A stretch of 64,000 nucleotides of DNA from assembly GCF_017826695.1 (NCBI RefSeq), contig NZ_JAFFZW010000011.1, forward strand, positions 62,001 to 126,000. The letters are read 5' to 3'. The position numbers and the translations under genes were made by a program. The notes beneath the pieces are model-generated. The model searched no databases. It worked only from the letters and a program-made list of their open reading frames with translations, and had not been told where the DNA came from. The DNA is from Pseudomonas alliivorans (lineage in GTDB: Bacteria > Pseudomonadota > Gammaproteobacteria > Pseudomonadales > Pseudomonadaceae). The stretch's first letter is position 1. Each line of letters opens with the position of its first letter. Of the stretch, positions 53,264 through 62,049 are shown in pieces.

Positions 53264-53281
53264 TGAGTCAATATTGACTCA
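53264..53281. promoter_or_regulatory. TetR-type operator overlapping the RND pump promoter
   Basis: TGAGTCAATATTGACTCA is a perfect 18-base palindrome. Its right half contains TTGACT (53274-53279), which with TAGATC 16 bases on gives a plausible sigma-70 promoter reading toward the pump genes. A repressor here would block RNA polymerase. Binding by the adjacent TetR protein is inference. Confidence 0.65.
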
Positions 53282-53343
53282 TATGACTACTAGCGTAGAT
53301 CATTCGCGGCTTTAGCGTCTGATGGGCCATGCCCGGGTGAGAT

Positions 53344-54504
53344 ATGAGTACATTGCGCGACTGGCGTACGTTGTCGATGGTTACGCTGCTGTCTGCGGCG
53401 GTTCTCGCCGGTTGCGAGCAGAAGTCCCAGCCGGACCAGAGTGCTGCTGGGGCTCCCCGACAGGTCGAGTCGGTGGCAGTGAAAACCGAATCTCTCACGG
53501 TCATCAACGAGCTGCCCGGCCGCGTCGAGCCGGTCCGCGTCGCCCAGGTGCGTGCCCGCGTTGCCGGTATTGTGCTGACCCGCAACTTCGAAGAAGGAGC
53601 CGATGTAAAGGCTGGCGCCGTGCTGTTCCAGATCGACCCGGCTCCGTTCAAGGCCGCCCTGTCCAAAGCGCAAGGCGATCTGGCCAGAACCGAAGCCACG
53701 CTGTTCGAAGCCCGTGCCACGGTCAAACGTTATGAGTCGCTGGTGGAAATCGAGGCTGTCAGCCGCCAGACCTTCGACACCGCCCGCGCCACACTGCAGA
53801 ACGCTGTCGCCGCCAGACGATCGGCTCAGGCTGACGTGGAAACAGCACAGTTGAACCTGGGTTTTGCGACGGTCAGGGCACCGATTTCGGGACGCATTGG
53901 CCGGGCTCTGGTCACCGAAGGCGCACTGGTCGGCCAGGCGGAAACCACGCTGATGGCGACCATCCAGCAACTGGAACCAGTGTTCGTCGACTTCACCCAG
54001 CCTGTAGCCGATGCACTGCACATGCGCGCTGCGATCCAGGAAGGTCGCCTGCCCAAGGGAGGAGAAGGTGCGCTGTCGCTGAGCATTGACGGTACCGATT
54101 ACACCAGTACCGGCACGCTGCTGTTTACCGACGTCGAAGTGGATCGCACCACCGGGCAAGTGCTGTTGCGGGCCCGTTTCGCCAACCCTCAAGGCGTGCT
54201 GCTTCCCGGCATGTATGTACGTGTGCGCACACCACAAAGCATCAATGACCACGCCATTCTCGTGCCGCAGCGCGCAGTTCAGCGTTCCGGCGACGGCACT
54301 GCACGTGTGCTGGTGATCGGTCAGGACGGCGCAGTCGAGGCCCGTCCTGTGAAGACAGGTGCGATGCAGGACTCGCGCTGGCAGATCACCGAAGGCCTGA
54401 AGGCCGATGAGCAAGTGATTGTCGGCAACATGACCGGCATCAACCCGGGTGACAAGGTCGTCCCCAAATCGCAACCCGCCCAACAGCAGGCCAAGGCTCA
54501 GTAA
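53344..54504 (+). CDS. RND efflux periplasmic adaptor (membrane-fusion lipoprotein)
   Basis: A 386-residue adaptor of the MexA/AcrA/MexC type with a lipoprotein signal (LLSAAVLAGCEQ). Lipoyl halves at about 55-95 (GRVEPVRVAQVRARVAGIVLTRNFEEGADVKAGAVLFQIDP) and 175-200 (ATVRAPISGRIGRALVTEGALV), with an alpha hairpin between, then beta-barrel and membrane-proximal domains. It joins the inner-membrane pump encoded 33 bases downstream to an outer-membrane channel; no channel gene follows, so one encoded elsewhere must be used. Confidence 0.93.
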   Translation: MSTLRDWRTLSMVTLLSAAVLAGCEQKSQPDQSAAGAPRQVESVAVKTESLTVINELPGRVEPVRVAQVRARVAGIVLTRNFEEGADVKAGAVLFQIDPAPFKAALSKAQGDLARTEATLFEARATVKRYESLVEIEAVSRQTFDTARATLQNAVAARRSAQADVETAQLNLGFATVRAPISGRIGRALVTEGALVGQAETTLMATIQQLEPVFVDFTQPVADALHMRAAIQEGRLPKGGEGALSLSIDGTDYTSTGTLLFTDVEVDRTTGQVLLRARFANPQGVLLPGMYVRVRTPQSINDHAILVPQRAVQRSGDGTARVLVIGQDGAVEARPVKTGAMQDSRWQITEGLKADEQVIVGNMTGINPGDKVVPKSQPAQQQAKAQ

Positions 54505-54537
54505 AGCCGCCTTCAGCGCGATCGAGGATCACCTTCC

Positions 54538-57500
54538 ATGTCCCTGTTCTTTATCCGGCGACCCAATTTTGCCTGGGTACTCGCCCTGTTCATCCTGCTG
54601 GCGGGGCTGATGGCCCTGCCAGCCTTGCCTGTAGCGCAATACCCCGTGGTCGCGCCGCCGCAGATCACCATCACAGCCACCTACCCCGGTGCGTCGGCGA
54701 AGGTGCTGGTCGATTCGGTCACCAGCGTGATTGAGGACGAGCTCAACGGCGCCAAGGGCATGCTGTATTACGAGTCGACCAGCAACTCCACCGGCTCGGC
54801 CGAAATCAACGTGACCTTCAATCCGGGCACCAACCCGGACATGGCCCAGGTCGAAGTCCAGAACCGGATCAAGAAAGCCGAAGCCCGTCTGCCGCAGCCT
54901 GTGCTCAGTCAGGGTCTGCAGGTCGAGCAGGCCAGTTCCGGGTTCCTGATGATCTTTGCCCTCAGCTACACCGGTGATACCGCCAACAAGGACACGGTGG
55001 TACTGGCCGATTATGCGGCGCGCAACGTCAACAATGAGATCAGTCGAGTAAACGGTGTCGGCCGACTGCAATTCTTCGCCGCCGAAGCGGCCATGCGCGT
55101 GTGGATCGACCCGCAGAAACTGGTGGGCTTCGGTCTGTCGATTGACGACGTCAACGCCGCGATTCGCGCCCAGAACGTTCAGGTGCCTGCCGGCAGTTTC
55201 GGCAGCACTCCGGGCTCATCCCTGCAGGAACTGACCGCGACCCTAGCGGTGAAAGGCACGCTGGATAACCCTGACGAGTTCGGGCGCATCGTGCTGCGCG
55301 CCAATCAGGACGGTTCCACTGTCCACCTGGCAGACGTCGCCCGGCTGGAAGTGGGCAGTCAGGATTACAATTTTGAATCAAGACTGAATGGCAAACGCGC
55401 CGTGGCCGGAGCCATTCAACTGTCGCCCGGCGCCAACGCCATCCAGACGGTTAAGGCCGTCAAGCAGCGTCTCGACGAGCTGTCGGTCAACTTTCCGGAA
55501 GGCGTCGAGTACTCGATCCCTTACGACACCTCGCGCTTCGTGGACGTGGCCATCGACAAGGTGATCTACACCCTGATCGAAGCCATGGTGCTGGTGTTCC
55601 TGGTGATGTTCCTGTTTTTGCAGAACATCCGCTACACGCTGATTCCGACCATCGTGGTGCCGGTGTGTCTGGCCGGTACGCTGGCCATCATGTACCTGCT
55701 GGGCTTCTCGGTGAACATGATGACCATGTTCGGCATGGTACTGGCCATCGGCATTCTGGTGGACGACGCCATTGTGGTCGTCGAAAACGTCGAGCGGATC
55801 ATGGCCGAAGAAGGCCTTTCACCGCCCGCCGCAACCGTCAAAGCCATGGGACAGGTGTCCGGTGCGATTCTGGGCATCACGCTGGTGCTGGCTGCGGTGT
55901 TCCTGCCACTGGCGTTCATGGGCGGTTCGGTCGGGGTCATCTACCAGCAGTTCTCGCTGTCGCTGGCTGTGTCGATTCTGTTTTCGGGTTTTTTGGCCCT
56001 GACCTTCACGCCAGCCCTGTGCGCCACGCTGCTCAAGCCAATCCCCGAAGGCCATACCGAGAAGCGCGGTTTCTTCGGCGGTTTCAACCGCCTGTTCGGC
56101 ACACTCACCGACCGTTACGAACGGGTCAATTCCAGCCTGATCAAACGTGCAGGCCGTTACATGCTGCTGTACGTCGGCATCGTCGGGCTGCTGGGTTTCT
56201 TTTACCTGCGTCTGCCCGAATCATTCGTGCCGGTCGAAGACCAGGGTTACCTGATCATCGATGTGCAGTTGCCGCCCGGCGCGACGCGTTTGCGCACCGA
56301 TGCCACTGCGAAACTATTGGAAGATTACATGCTGTCCAGGGAAACGACAGACGCCGTCACCATGCTGCTGGGCTTCAGTTTCTCCGGCATGGGCGAAAAC
56401 GCGGGTCTGGCCTTCCCTACCCTGAAGGACTGGTCGGAACGCGGCGACGGGCAATCGGCCGCGGACGAAGCGGCGGCGTTCAACCAGCACTTTGCCGGTC
56501 TCAGCGACGGCACGGTCATGGCGGTCACGCCACCGCCCATTGAAGGGCTCGGCACATCAGGCGGTTTCGCCCTTCGCCTGCAGGATCGCGCAGGACTGGG
56601 CCGTGAAGCGCTGCTGGCAGCCCGCGACGAGCTGCTGGGAAAGGCCAATGGCAATCCGAAAATTCTTTACGCCATGATGGAAGGTCTCGCAGAAGCACCG
56701 CAATTGCGCCTGAACATCGACCGTGAAAAAGCCCGGACAATGGGGGTCAGTTTCGAGTCGATCAGCAGCGCGCTGGCGACTGCGTTCGGCTCCTCGGTGA
56801 TCAGTGACTTCGCCAACGCCGGTCGTCAGCAACGCGTGGTGGTCCAGGCCGAACAAGGCGCACGGATGACGCCTGAAAGCGTGCTTCAACTGTATGTGCC
56901 CAACAACAGCGGCACACTGGTTCCTCTTGGCGCATTCGTTTCGACGCGCTGGGAGGAAGGTCCGGTGCAGATCGCCCGTTACAACGGCTACCCGGCCTTC
57001 AAGATATCGGGCGATGCACCGCCGGGCGTCAGCACCGGCGAGGCAATGGCTGAAATCGAGCGCATCGTCTCGCAGTTGCCGCCAGGCATCGGTTATGAAT
57101 GGACCGGCCTGTCCTATCAGGAGAAGATCGCCAGCGGTCAGGCGACCGGGCTGTTCGCCCTGGCGCTGCTGGTGGTGTTTCTGTTGCTGGTCGCGCTGTA
57201 CGAAAGCTGGGCGATTCCGCTGGTGGTGATGCTGATCGTGCCCGTGGGTGCGCTGGGTGCAGTGCTGGCAGTGACGGCTGTGGGCCTGCCAAACGACGTG
57301 TATTTCAAGGTCGGCCTGATCACCATCATCGGTCTGGCGGCGAAGAACGCCATTCTGATCGTCGAGTTCGCCAAGGAGTTGTGGGAACAGGGCCACTCCT
57401 TGCGTGACGCTGCGATGGAAGCCGCACGCCTGCGCTTCCGGCCGATTGTCATGACCTCATTGGCGTTCATTCTGGGTGTCGTGCCGCTGACCCTGGCCAC

Positions 57501-57666
57501 CGGGGCAGGCGCTGCAAGTCAACGGGCCATCGGCACCGGGGTGATCGGCGGCATGCTCAGTGCGACCCTGCTGGGCGTGGTGCTGGTGCCGATCTTCTTC
57601 GTATGGGTGCTGTCGGTGCTGCGCCGCAAGCCTCATCAACAGACCGTCGACAGCACTCAGGACTAG
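54538..57666 (+). CDS. RND multidrug efflux pump, HAE1/AcrB-MexD type
   Basis: A 1042-residue inner-membrane proton/drug antiporter with the 12-helix RND plan. N-terminus MSLFFIRRPNFAWVLALFILLAG, porter domain with the NPDMAQVEVQNRIKKAEARLPQ region, the TM4 proton-relay aspartates in GILVDDAIVVVENVERIM (about 402-420), and the second-half GLAAKNAILIVEFAKE with its conserved lysine (about 937). Length and sequence are nearest the MexD/AcrB branch. The last four bases overlap the convergent diguanylate cyclase gene. Confidence 0.94.
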   Translation: MSLFFIRRPNFAWVLALFILLAGLMALPALPVAQYPVVAPPQITITATYPGASAKVLVDSVTSVIEDELNGAKGMLYYESTSNSTGSAEINVTFNPGTNPDMAQVEVQNRIKKAEARLPQPVLSQGLQVEQASSGFLMIFALSYTGDTANKDTVVLADYAARNVNNEISRVNGVGRLQFFAAEAAMRVWIDPQKLVGFGLSIDDVNAAIRAQNVQVPAGSFGSTPGSSLQELTATLAVKGTLDNPDEFGRIVLRANQDGSTVHLADVARLEVGSQDYNFESRLNGKRAVAGAIQLSPGANAIQTVKAVKQRLDELSVNFPEGVEYSIPYDTSRFVDVAIDKVIYTLIEAMVLVFLVMFLFLQNIRYTLIPTIVVPVCLAGTLAIMYLLGFSVNMMTMFGMVLAIGILVDDAIVVVENVERIMAEEGLSPPAATVKAMGQVSGAILGITLVLAAVFLPLAFMGGSVGVIYQQFSLSLAVSILFSGFLALTFTPALCATLLKPIPEGHTEKRGFFGGFNRLFGTLTDRYERVNSSLIKRAGRYMLLYVGIVGLLGFFYLRLPESFVPVEDQGYLIIDVQLPPGATRLRTDATAKLLEDYMLSRETTDAVTMLLGFSFSGMGENAGLAFPTLKDWSERGDGQSAADEAAAFNQHFAGLSDGTVMAVTPPPIEGLGTSGGFALRLQDRAGLGREALLAARDELLGKANGNPKILYAMMEGLAEAPQLRLNIDREKARTMGVSFESISSALATAFGSSVISDFANAGRQQRVVVQAEQGARMTPESVLQLYVPNNSGTLVPLGAFVSTRWEEGPVQIARYNGYPAFKISGDAPPGVSTGEAMAEIERIVSQLPPGIGYEWTGLSYQEKIASGQATGLFALALLVVFLLLVALYESWAIPLVVMLIVPVGALGAVLAVTAVGLPNDVYFKVGLITIIGLAAKNAILIVEFAKELWEQGHSLRDAAMEAARLRFRPIVMTSLAFILGVVPLTLATGAGAASQRAIGTGVIGGMLSATLLGVVLVPIFFVWVLSVLRRKPHQQTVDSTQD

Positions 57667-59249
57667 GCATCGGGTGACTGAGGCACGAGCGCGCCATCAT
57701 CCGCAGGGTGATGGCCCTGGGTCCAGGCGGGAACCGTATCGGTGACGATCCCGGACGCCACGCAGACCCGGTTGCGGCCCTGGGATTTGGCGGCATACAG
57801 CGCCCGGTCGGCCATCTGGATAAGCCCGCGCGGATCCATGTGCCGATCGGTACCGACAAACGTCGCCACGCCCAGGCTGACGGTGACGATTTCGAACGGG
57901 CTTTCCGGGTGTTCGATACGCTGCTCCTGCAGCTTGCGCAGGATCGCTTCGGCCACCTTACAGGCGTTGGCCTCATCGGTACTGGGTAACACCACAGCAA
58001 TTTCCTCACCGCCATACCGCGCTGCGATGTCACCGGGTCGGCGAATGCACTGCTCGACCAATCGGCTGATGGCGACCAGACATTCATCCCCGGCCAGATG
58101 GCCGAAATGGTCGTTGTAGCGTTTGAAATGGTCGGCGTCGATCAGGATCAGTGACAGCAGACCGCGCTCGCGGCGGGCACGCTTGAATTCGACATCGATG
58201 AACTGATCGAAACGACGACGATTGGCCAGTCCGGTCAGTTTGTCCTCGGAGGCAATCAGCTCAAGATTCTGGTTAAGTTCGATCAGCGCGGCCTGGGACA
58301 CCCGCAGTTGCTCCTCGACGCGGATGCGGCGGTGAATATGCGCGATCAGACGCACCCCGAGGCCGACCACCAGGACCAGCAGCACCAGAACCAACAGCAA
58401 CGACTGTTTGGCCTGCACCAGCCAGGCATGCATGGCTTCCTGCTGGCCCAAAGCAACCACCGTCACCAGCGGGTAAACATCGCTGCGCTGGAACGCATAA
58501 AAGCGCGGAACGCCGTCGAGCCGTGAGACGAAATCGACAGAGCCGGACCTCTTGTCAGGAAAGAGGCTGAAAATGGGCGTGGAGGACAGATCACGACCGA
58601 TGTCGCCCTCCCGATAGGGAAACCTGACGTGCAGTTGCCCTTTCGACGTCGTCAGGCTGATGATGCCGGACTCCCCGACCTGAATGTTGGAATAGAACTT
58701 CAGCAGGTGGTCGATACCAATGGTCACCACGATCAGCCCCGCGAAGCCACCGTCCGGGTGATTGATCCGCCGACTTACCGAGATGACCCACTGGCCGTTG
58801 GCGCGGCTGCGGATGGTAGGCCCGATGAAAGACGCACGTCCGGCGTTTTCAGCATGGTGCCTGTAGAACTCGCGATTCGTGCTGTTGATACCGACGGCAT
58901 TGCCGTTGGTGGAAAAGGTGCAGATCCCTTCCGCGTTGTACAGCGAAACACTGCTGATCTGGGGCAAGGCCCCCATCTGCCGAGCGATTATCCGGCGCAG
59001 GCGCTCGATCTGTTCAGGCCCTACACCGTCTTTTTCAACGCGTTCGGTCAGACCGAGAAGCATGACCTCGCTCTGCTTGAAAATACCGTCGGTGTAGGTA
59101 CTCAGCGCGCTGGCCAGGTTTGCGCTGTTGGTCTCGATGTTTTCGAGGGTCTTCTGGCGTGCTGTCCAGGTCTGCCAGGCCATGAGCAATACAACACAGA
59201 CACAGGTTGTACAGATCAGCCATGAGGCGAGTCTGAGATCGCGTTTCAA
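57663..59249 (-). CDS. Membrane diguanylate cyclase with dCache-type sensor (TTG start)
   Basis: A 528-residue enzyme that makes cyclic di-GMP. A membrane segment near 8-30, a periplasmic double-Cache-like sensor to about 270 (CTFSTNGNAVGINSTNREFYRHH, then GQWVISVSRRINHPDGGFAGLIVVTIGIDHL), a second membrane segment near 275-300, and a GGDEF domain with active site GGEEI (about 430) and inhibitory RPGD five residues before it. I chose TTG at 59249 because a perfect GGAGG lies six bases upstream (59256-59260); a GTG at 59294 lacks one. Confidence 0.9.
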   Translation of the reverse strand: MKRDLRLASWLICTTCVCVVLLMAWQTWTARQKTLENIETNSANLASALSTYTDGIFKQSEVMLLGLTERVEKDGVGPEQIERLRRIIARQMGALPQISSVSLYNAEGICTFSTNGNAVGINSTNREFYRHHAENAGRASFIGPTIRSRANGQWVISVSRRINHPDGGFAGLIVVTIGIDHLLKFYSNIQVGESGIISLTTSKGQLHVRFPYREGDIGRDLSSTPIFSLFPDKRSGSVDFVSRLDGVPRFYAFQRSDVYPLVTVVALGQQEAMHAWLVQAKQSLLLVLVLLVLVVGLGVRLIAHIHRRIRVEEQLRVSQAALIELNQNLELIASEDKLTGLANRRRFDQFIDVEFKRARRERGLLSLILIDADHFKRYNDHFGHLAGDECLVAISRLVEQCIRRPGDIAARYGGEEIAVVLPSTDEANACKVAEAILRKLQEQRIEHPESPFEIVTVSLGVATFVGTDRHMDPRGLIQMADRALYAAKSQGRNRVCVASGIVTDTVPAWTQGHHPADDGALVPQSPDA

Positions 59250-59473
59250 AACCTGCCTCCGCGGCAAATGAGAGCTCGCGCAACCGACCCGCACGAAATC
59301 TGAGTATCAGTGTCCGGACACGCCAATAGTCATTTATCGGCATCAATGGGCGTGAGCTTCAGCACCCGCTGTCGGTTCTGGCGATTGAGTCACCTGGAAT
59401 CGCAGATCAAACAGGGCTCAACATACGCGAAGGGCTGCAGATTGGATCACTGCCGAGGATTTATTTTTGAAGG

Positions 59474-59497
59474 GCCGTGAGCACTGCGGCTCACGGC
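59474..59497. terminator. Hairpin between sfnG and the diguanylate cyclase gene
   Basis: GCCGTGAGC (59474-59482) pairs exactly with GCTCACGGC (59489-59497). It lies after the sfnG stop on the minus strand. The following bases are CCTTC then A-rich, with no T-run, so termination strength is doubtful. The rest of 59250-59549 shows no gene. Confidence 0.45.
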
Positions 59498-59549
59498 ATT
59501 AAGGCGGGATGGTTGCGCATAGGTTCGCAGAGATGCAGGGATGTTGAGA

Positions 59550-60656
59550 TCAGGCGATGGCGGCAGTCTGCACAGGAGCGCGAACAGCTTCGGCTTCCAG
59601 TGCTCTTACCAGCGGCAGGACGTGCTCACCGAAATAGGCGACCTCTTCCTGAAAGTGCAGGAACGCGGACAGCACCAGATCCACACCCACCGCCTTGAGC
59701 TGTACGATGCGCTCGGCGATTTGCTTCGGCGTGCCGATCAGGTTGGTCTTGAACCCATCGTTGTACTGCACCAGATCCTGAAAAGTGGACTTCGCCCAGT
59801 TGCCTTCACCCTCGGGACTCGCCTTGCCCGCCTGTTTCGCTGCGTCACCGAAGGCATTGACCGCTTCCGGGTCTGCCTTGTCGACGATTTCGGCCAGCAC
59901 GGCACGTGCTTCTTCTTCGGTGTCGCGAGCGATGATGAAGGCGTTGACACCGATTTTCACGGAATGCCCGTTGGCAGCTGCCTTGGCACGAATATCGTCG
60001 ACCTGAGCCTTGATGCCTTCCACGGTGTTGCCGTTGGTGAAATACCAGTCTGACACGCGGGCCGCCATGTCCCTTGCCGCTCGGGAACTGCCGCCCTGAA
60101 AGATTTCCGGGTGCGGACGCTGGACAGGCTTGGGTTTGAGGGTGTAGTCGTGGAAACGGTAGAAGTCGCCCTTGAAGGTGAAATTGTCGGTGGTCCAGAT
60201 GCCCTTGAGCGCGCGGATGAACTCTTCCGAACGGCGATAGCGCTCATCGTGCTCAAGCCAGGGCTCGCCGATGGCAGTGAATTCGCCCTTGAACCAGCCG
60301 CTGACAATGTTGACTGCCACCCGCCCGGCCGTGAGCTGATCGATGGTCGCCAATTGCTTGGCCGCCACGGAAGGCGTCCACGGTCCCGGCAGAATCGCGG
60401 CGATGACCTTGAGTTTTTCTGTGGCAGCCAGCAGCGCATGGCTGAACGCGACCGACTCATGCTGATACTCGGCACCATAACCGGCGGTGAAACGAATCTG
60501 GGTCAGGGCATATTCAAACCCGGACTTCTCGGCGATCTGCGCCAACTTCCGGTTGTAGTCGATGGTCCAGCTGGTGCGCTGCTCAATCCTGCTCACCACA
60601 AGGCCGCCGCTGACGTTCGGCACCCAGTACGCAAACTTGATAGGGGTCTGACTCAT
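59550..60656 (-). CDS. sfnG: FMNH2-dependent dimethyl sulfone monooxygenase SfnG
   Basis: A 368-residue flavin-dependent monooxygenase of the luciferase-like fold. The N-terminus KFAYWVPNVSGGLVVSRIEQRTSWTIDYNRKLAQIAEKSGFEYALTQIRFTAGYG and the segment RVAVNIVSGWFKGEFTAIGEPWLEHDERYRRSEEFI are characteristic of SfnG. It turns dimethyl sulfone into methanesulfinate with reduced FMN from a separate reductase, part of sulfur scavenging from organosulfur compounds. A sigma-54-like promoter lies upstream, fitting control by SfnR. The C-terminus is slightly extended (EAVRAPVQTAAIA). Confidence 0.92.
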   Translation of the reverse strand: MSQTPIKFAYWVPNVSGGLVVSRIEQRTSWTIDYNRKLAQIAEKSGFEYALTQIRFTAGYGAEYQHESVAFSHALLAATEKLKVIAAILPGPWTPSVAAKQLATIDQLTAGRVAVNIVSGWFKGEFTAIGEPWLEHDERYRRSEEFIRALKGIWTTDNFTFKGDFYRFHDYTLKPKPVQRPHPEIFQGGSSRAARDMAARVSDWYFTNGNTVEGIKAQVDDIRAKAAANGHSVKIGVNAFIIARDTEEEARAVLAEIVDKADPEAVNAFGDAAKQAGKASPEGEGNWAKSTFQDLVQYNDGFKTNLIGTPKQIAERIVQLKAVGVDLVLSAFLHFQEEVAYFGEHVLPLVRALEAEAVRAPVQTAAIA

Positions 60657-60722
60657 ATCGTTACTCCTCAGGCTTCAGGGTCCCGGCCACAAGAATCGAG
60701 CGGGCTTGACGGCAAGCAACAG

Positions 60723-60738
60723 AGCAGCAACCGTGCCA
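60723..60738 (-). promoter_or_regulatory. Sigma-54-like promoter of sfnG
   Basis: On the minus strand TGGCACGGTTGCTGCT fits the -24/-12 consensus (TGGCACG, four bases, CTGCT), about 67 bases before the sfnG start at 60656. In P. putida and P. aeruginosa the sfn genes need sigma-54 and the activator SfnR, so this site is expected. The activator gene is not in the window. Confidence 0.7.
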
Positions 60739-60924
60739 CCGCAAGATATTCAATAAGATCAAAAGGTTGGAAAGCCCGATTGAAAACCCTGGCTGTCGGC
60801 AGACTTGCAAGGTGTTGGGCCGGTGTTGCTCAGGCAACAGTAGGTCGCCTTGTCGGAGGACTTGACCTGCCACACAATGCGCCCGCGTCATTTGCGACGA
60901 TTCGCACGCACAAGGCTGCCTTTG

Positions 60925-61365
60925 ATGTTCGAACTCTCAAGCTATTTCGGTCTGTTCATGGCAGCACTGGGTGCGGCGACGCTACTGCCCATGCAGTCGG
61001 AAACCGTGCTGGCTGGCATGCTGCTCAGCCAGGCCTACCCGGCCGCGGTGCTGCTTCTGGTGGCCACGGCAGGCAATGTGCTGGGCTCAGTCCTGAACTG
61101 GCTGCTGGGCCGTTCCATCATCCGCCTGCGCCACAATCGCTGGTTTCCAGCCAGCGAGGCGCAACTGGAAAAAGCCCAGCGCTTCTATCTCACGTACGGC
61201 TATTGGTCGCTGCTGCTGAGCTGGGTCCCACTCATCGGCGATCCGCTGACCGTGATCGCGGGCGTTCTGCGCGAACCGCTGTGGCGCTTCGTGCTGATCG
61301 TCACCTTAGCCAAAGGCGCGCGTTACCTGATGGTGGCGGCGCTGGTGACTCATGCAATTGGCTGA
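60925..61365 (+). CDS. YqaA-type small membrane protein (DedA/VTT superfamily)
   Basis: A 146-residue inner-membrane protein with about four segments. LFMAALGAATLLPMQSETVLAGMLL, GNVLGSVLNWLLGRSI and SWVPLIGDPLTVIAGVLREPLWRFVLIVTLAKGARYLMVA match the YqaA branch of the VTT (DedA-like) superfamily, members of which flip or handle lipids. ATG 60925 gives the family N-terminus; the frame extends upstream without similarity. Monocistronic. Function unknown. Confidence 0.82.
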   Translation: MFELSSYFGLFMAALGAATLLPMQSETVLAGMLLSQAYPAAVLLLVATAGNVLGSVLNWLLGRSIIRLRHNRWFPASEAQLEKAQRFYLTYGYWSLLLSWVPLIGDPLTVIAGVLREPLWRFVLIVTLAKGARYLMVAALVTHAIG

Positions 61366-61521
61366 GTCCTGTCTTTAAGAACCACAGACGGCACGGAAAT
61401 TGGCCACTCGTCGGCGACGGGATCCAAACCCGACGGAAGGCATGGCCACTGGCTATCCAGCACGTCTGACTCGGCGTACTTTTGGATCCAATGAAGTTCT
61501 AATTCATCCGCAGGAGCACCG

Positions 61522-61857
61522 ATGAAATTTCATGCACTGTTTCTGGCCCTCATGATCCCCGCCGTTTCGGCACATGCTGAAGCAAAACCTATTTCGGTCC
61601 CCATTGACCCTGCCGCGCAGCATGCACTCGTGGTCAAGACCGGCACGATGACGCATCGCGTCGTGGTGACCAAGCGCGAAAGCCTGCTTGGCGTGATCTA
61701 TTCCAAGCGCGTTTATAACTGCGACAATCACACGGTCAATCTGGTCGGCACGGGTGAGACACTTGAAATCATGGAAAGCGCTCATGCGGTCAGTGGCATG
61801 GGACCGGTGATTCGCGACTCCACCGCCCAGTACATTCAGGCCGAAGCCTGCAGTTAA
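61522..61857 (+). CDS. Small exported protein of unknown function
   Basis: A 111-residue protein with a signal peptide (MKFHALFLALMIPAVSAHA-EAKP), so periplasmic. The mature part is strand-rich (ALVVKTGTMTHRVVVTKRESLLGVIYSKRVYNCDNHTVNLVG) and has two cysteines (YNCDN and EACS at the end) that may form a disulfide. AGGAG precedes the ATG. I do not recognise the family. The 192 bases after it contain only a small AGCGCT hairpin (61918-61936) and the flavin reductase promoter. Confidence 0.72.
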   Translation: MKFHALFLALMIPAVSAHAEAKPISVPIDPAAQHALVVKTGTMTHRVVVTKRESLLGVIYSKRVYNCDNHTVNLVGTGETLEIMESAHAVSGMGPVIRDSTAQYIQAEACS

Positions 61858-61990
61858 GCGCTGCCTGCGCTGCCCTTTTCCCAACGCGACCACTTCCTAT
61901 TACCGATCAGGCACCGCAGCGCTTTCTACAAGCGCTGCGCGGCTGCCTGTGCGCGCGATCGTCAAAAAACACTTGCACCCAAAGTATTAC

Positions 61991-61998
61991 GGTATACC
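61991..61998. promoter_or_regulatory. Short palindrome GGTATACC in the flavin reductase promoter
   Basis: ACGGTATACCATC contains a perfect eight-base palindrome 52 bases before the flavin reductase start. GTATAC-centred sites are common for GntR-family regulators. Too short to be decisive. Confidence 0.3.
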
Positions 61999-62049
61999 AT
62001 CAGACAGACAAAAATATGATCCTGTCGGCACACCGTGCAGAGGTAGCAA

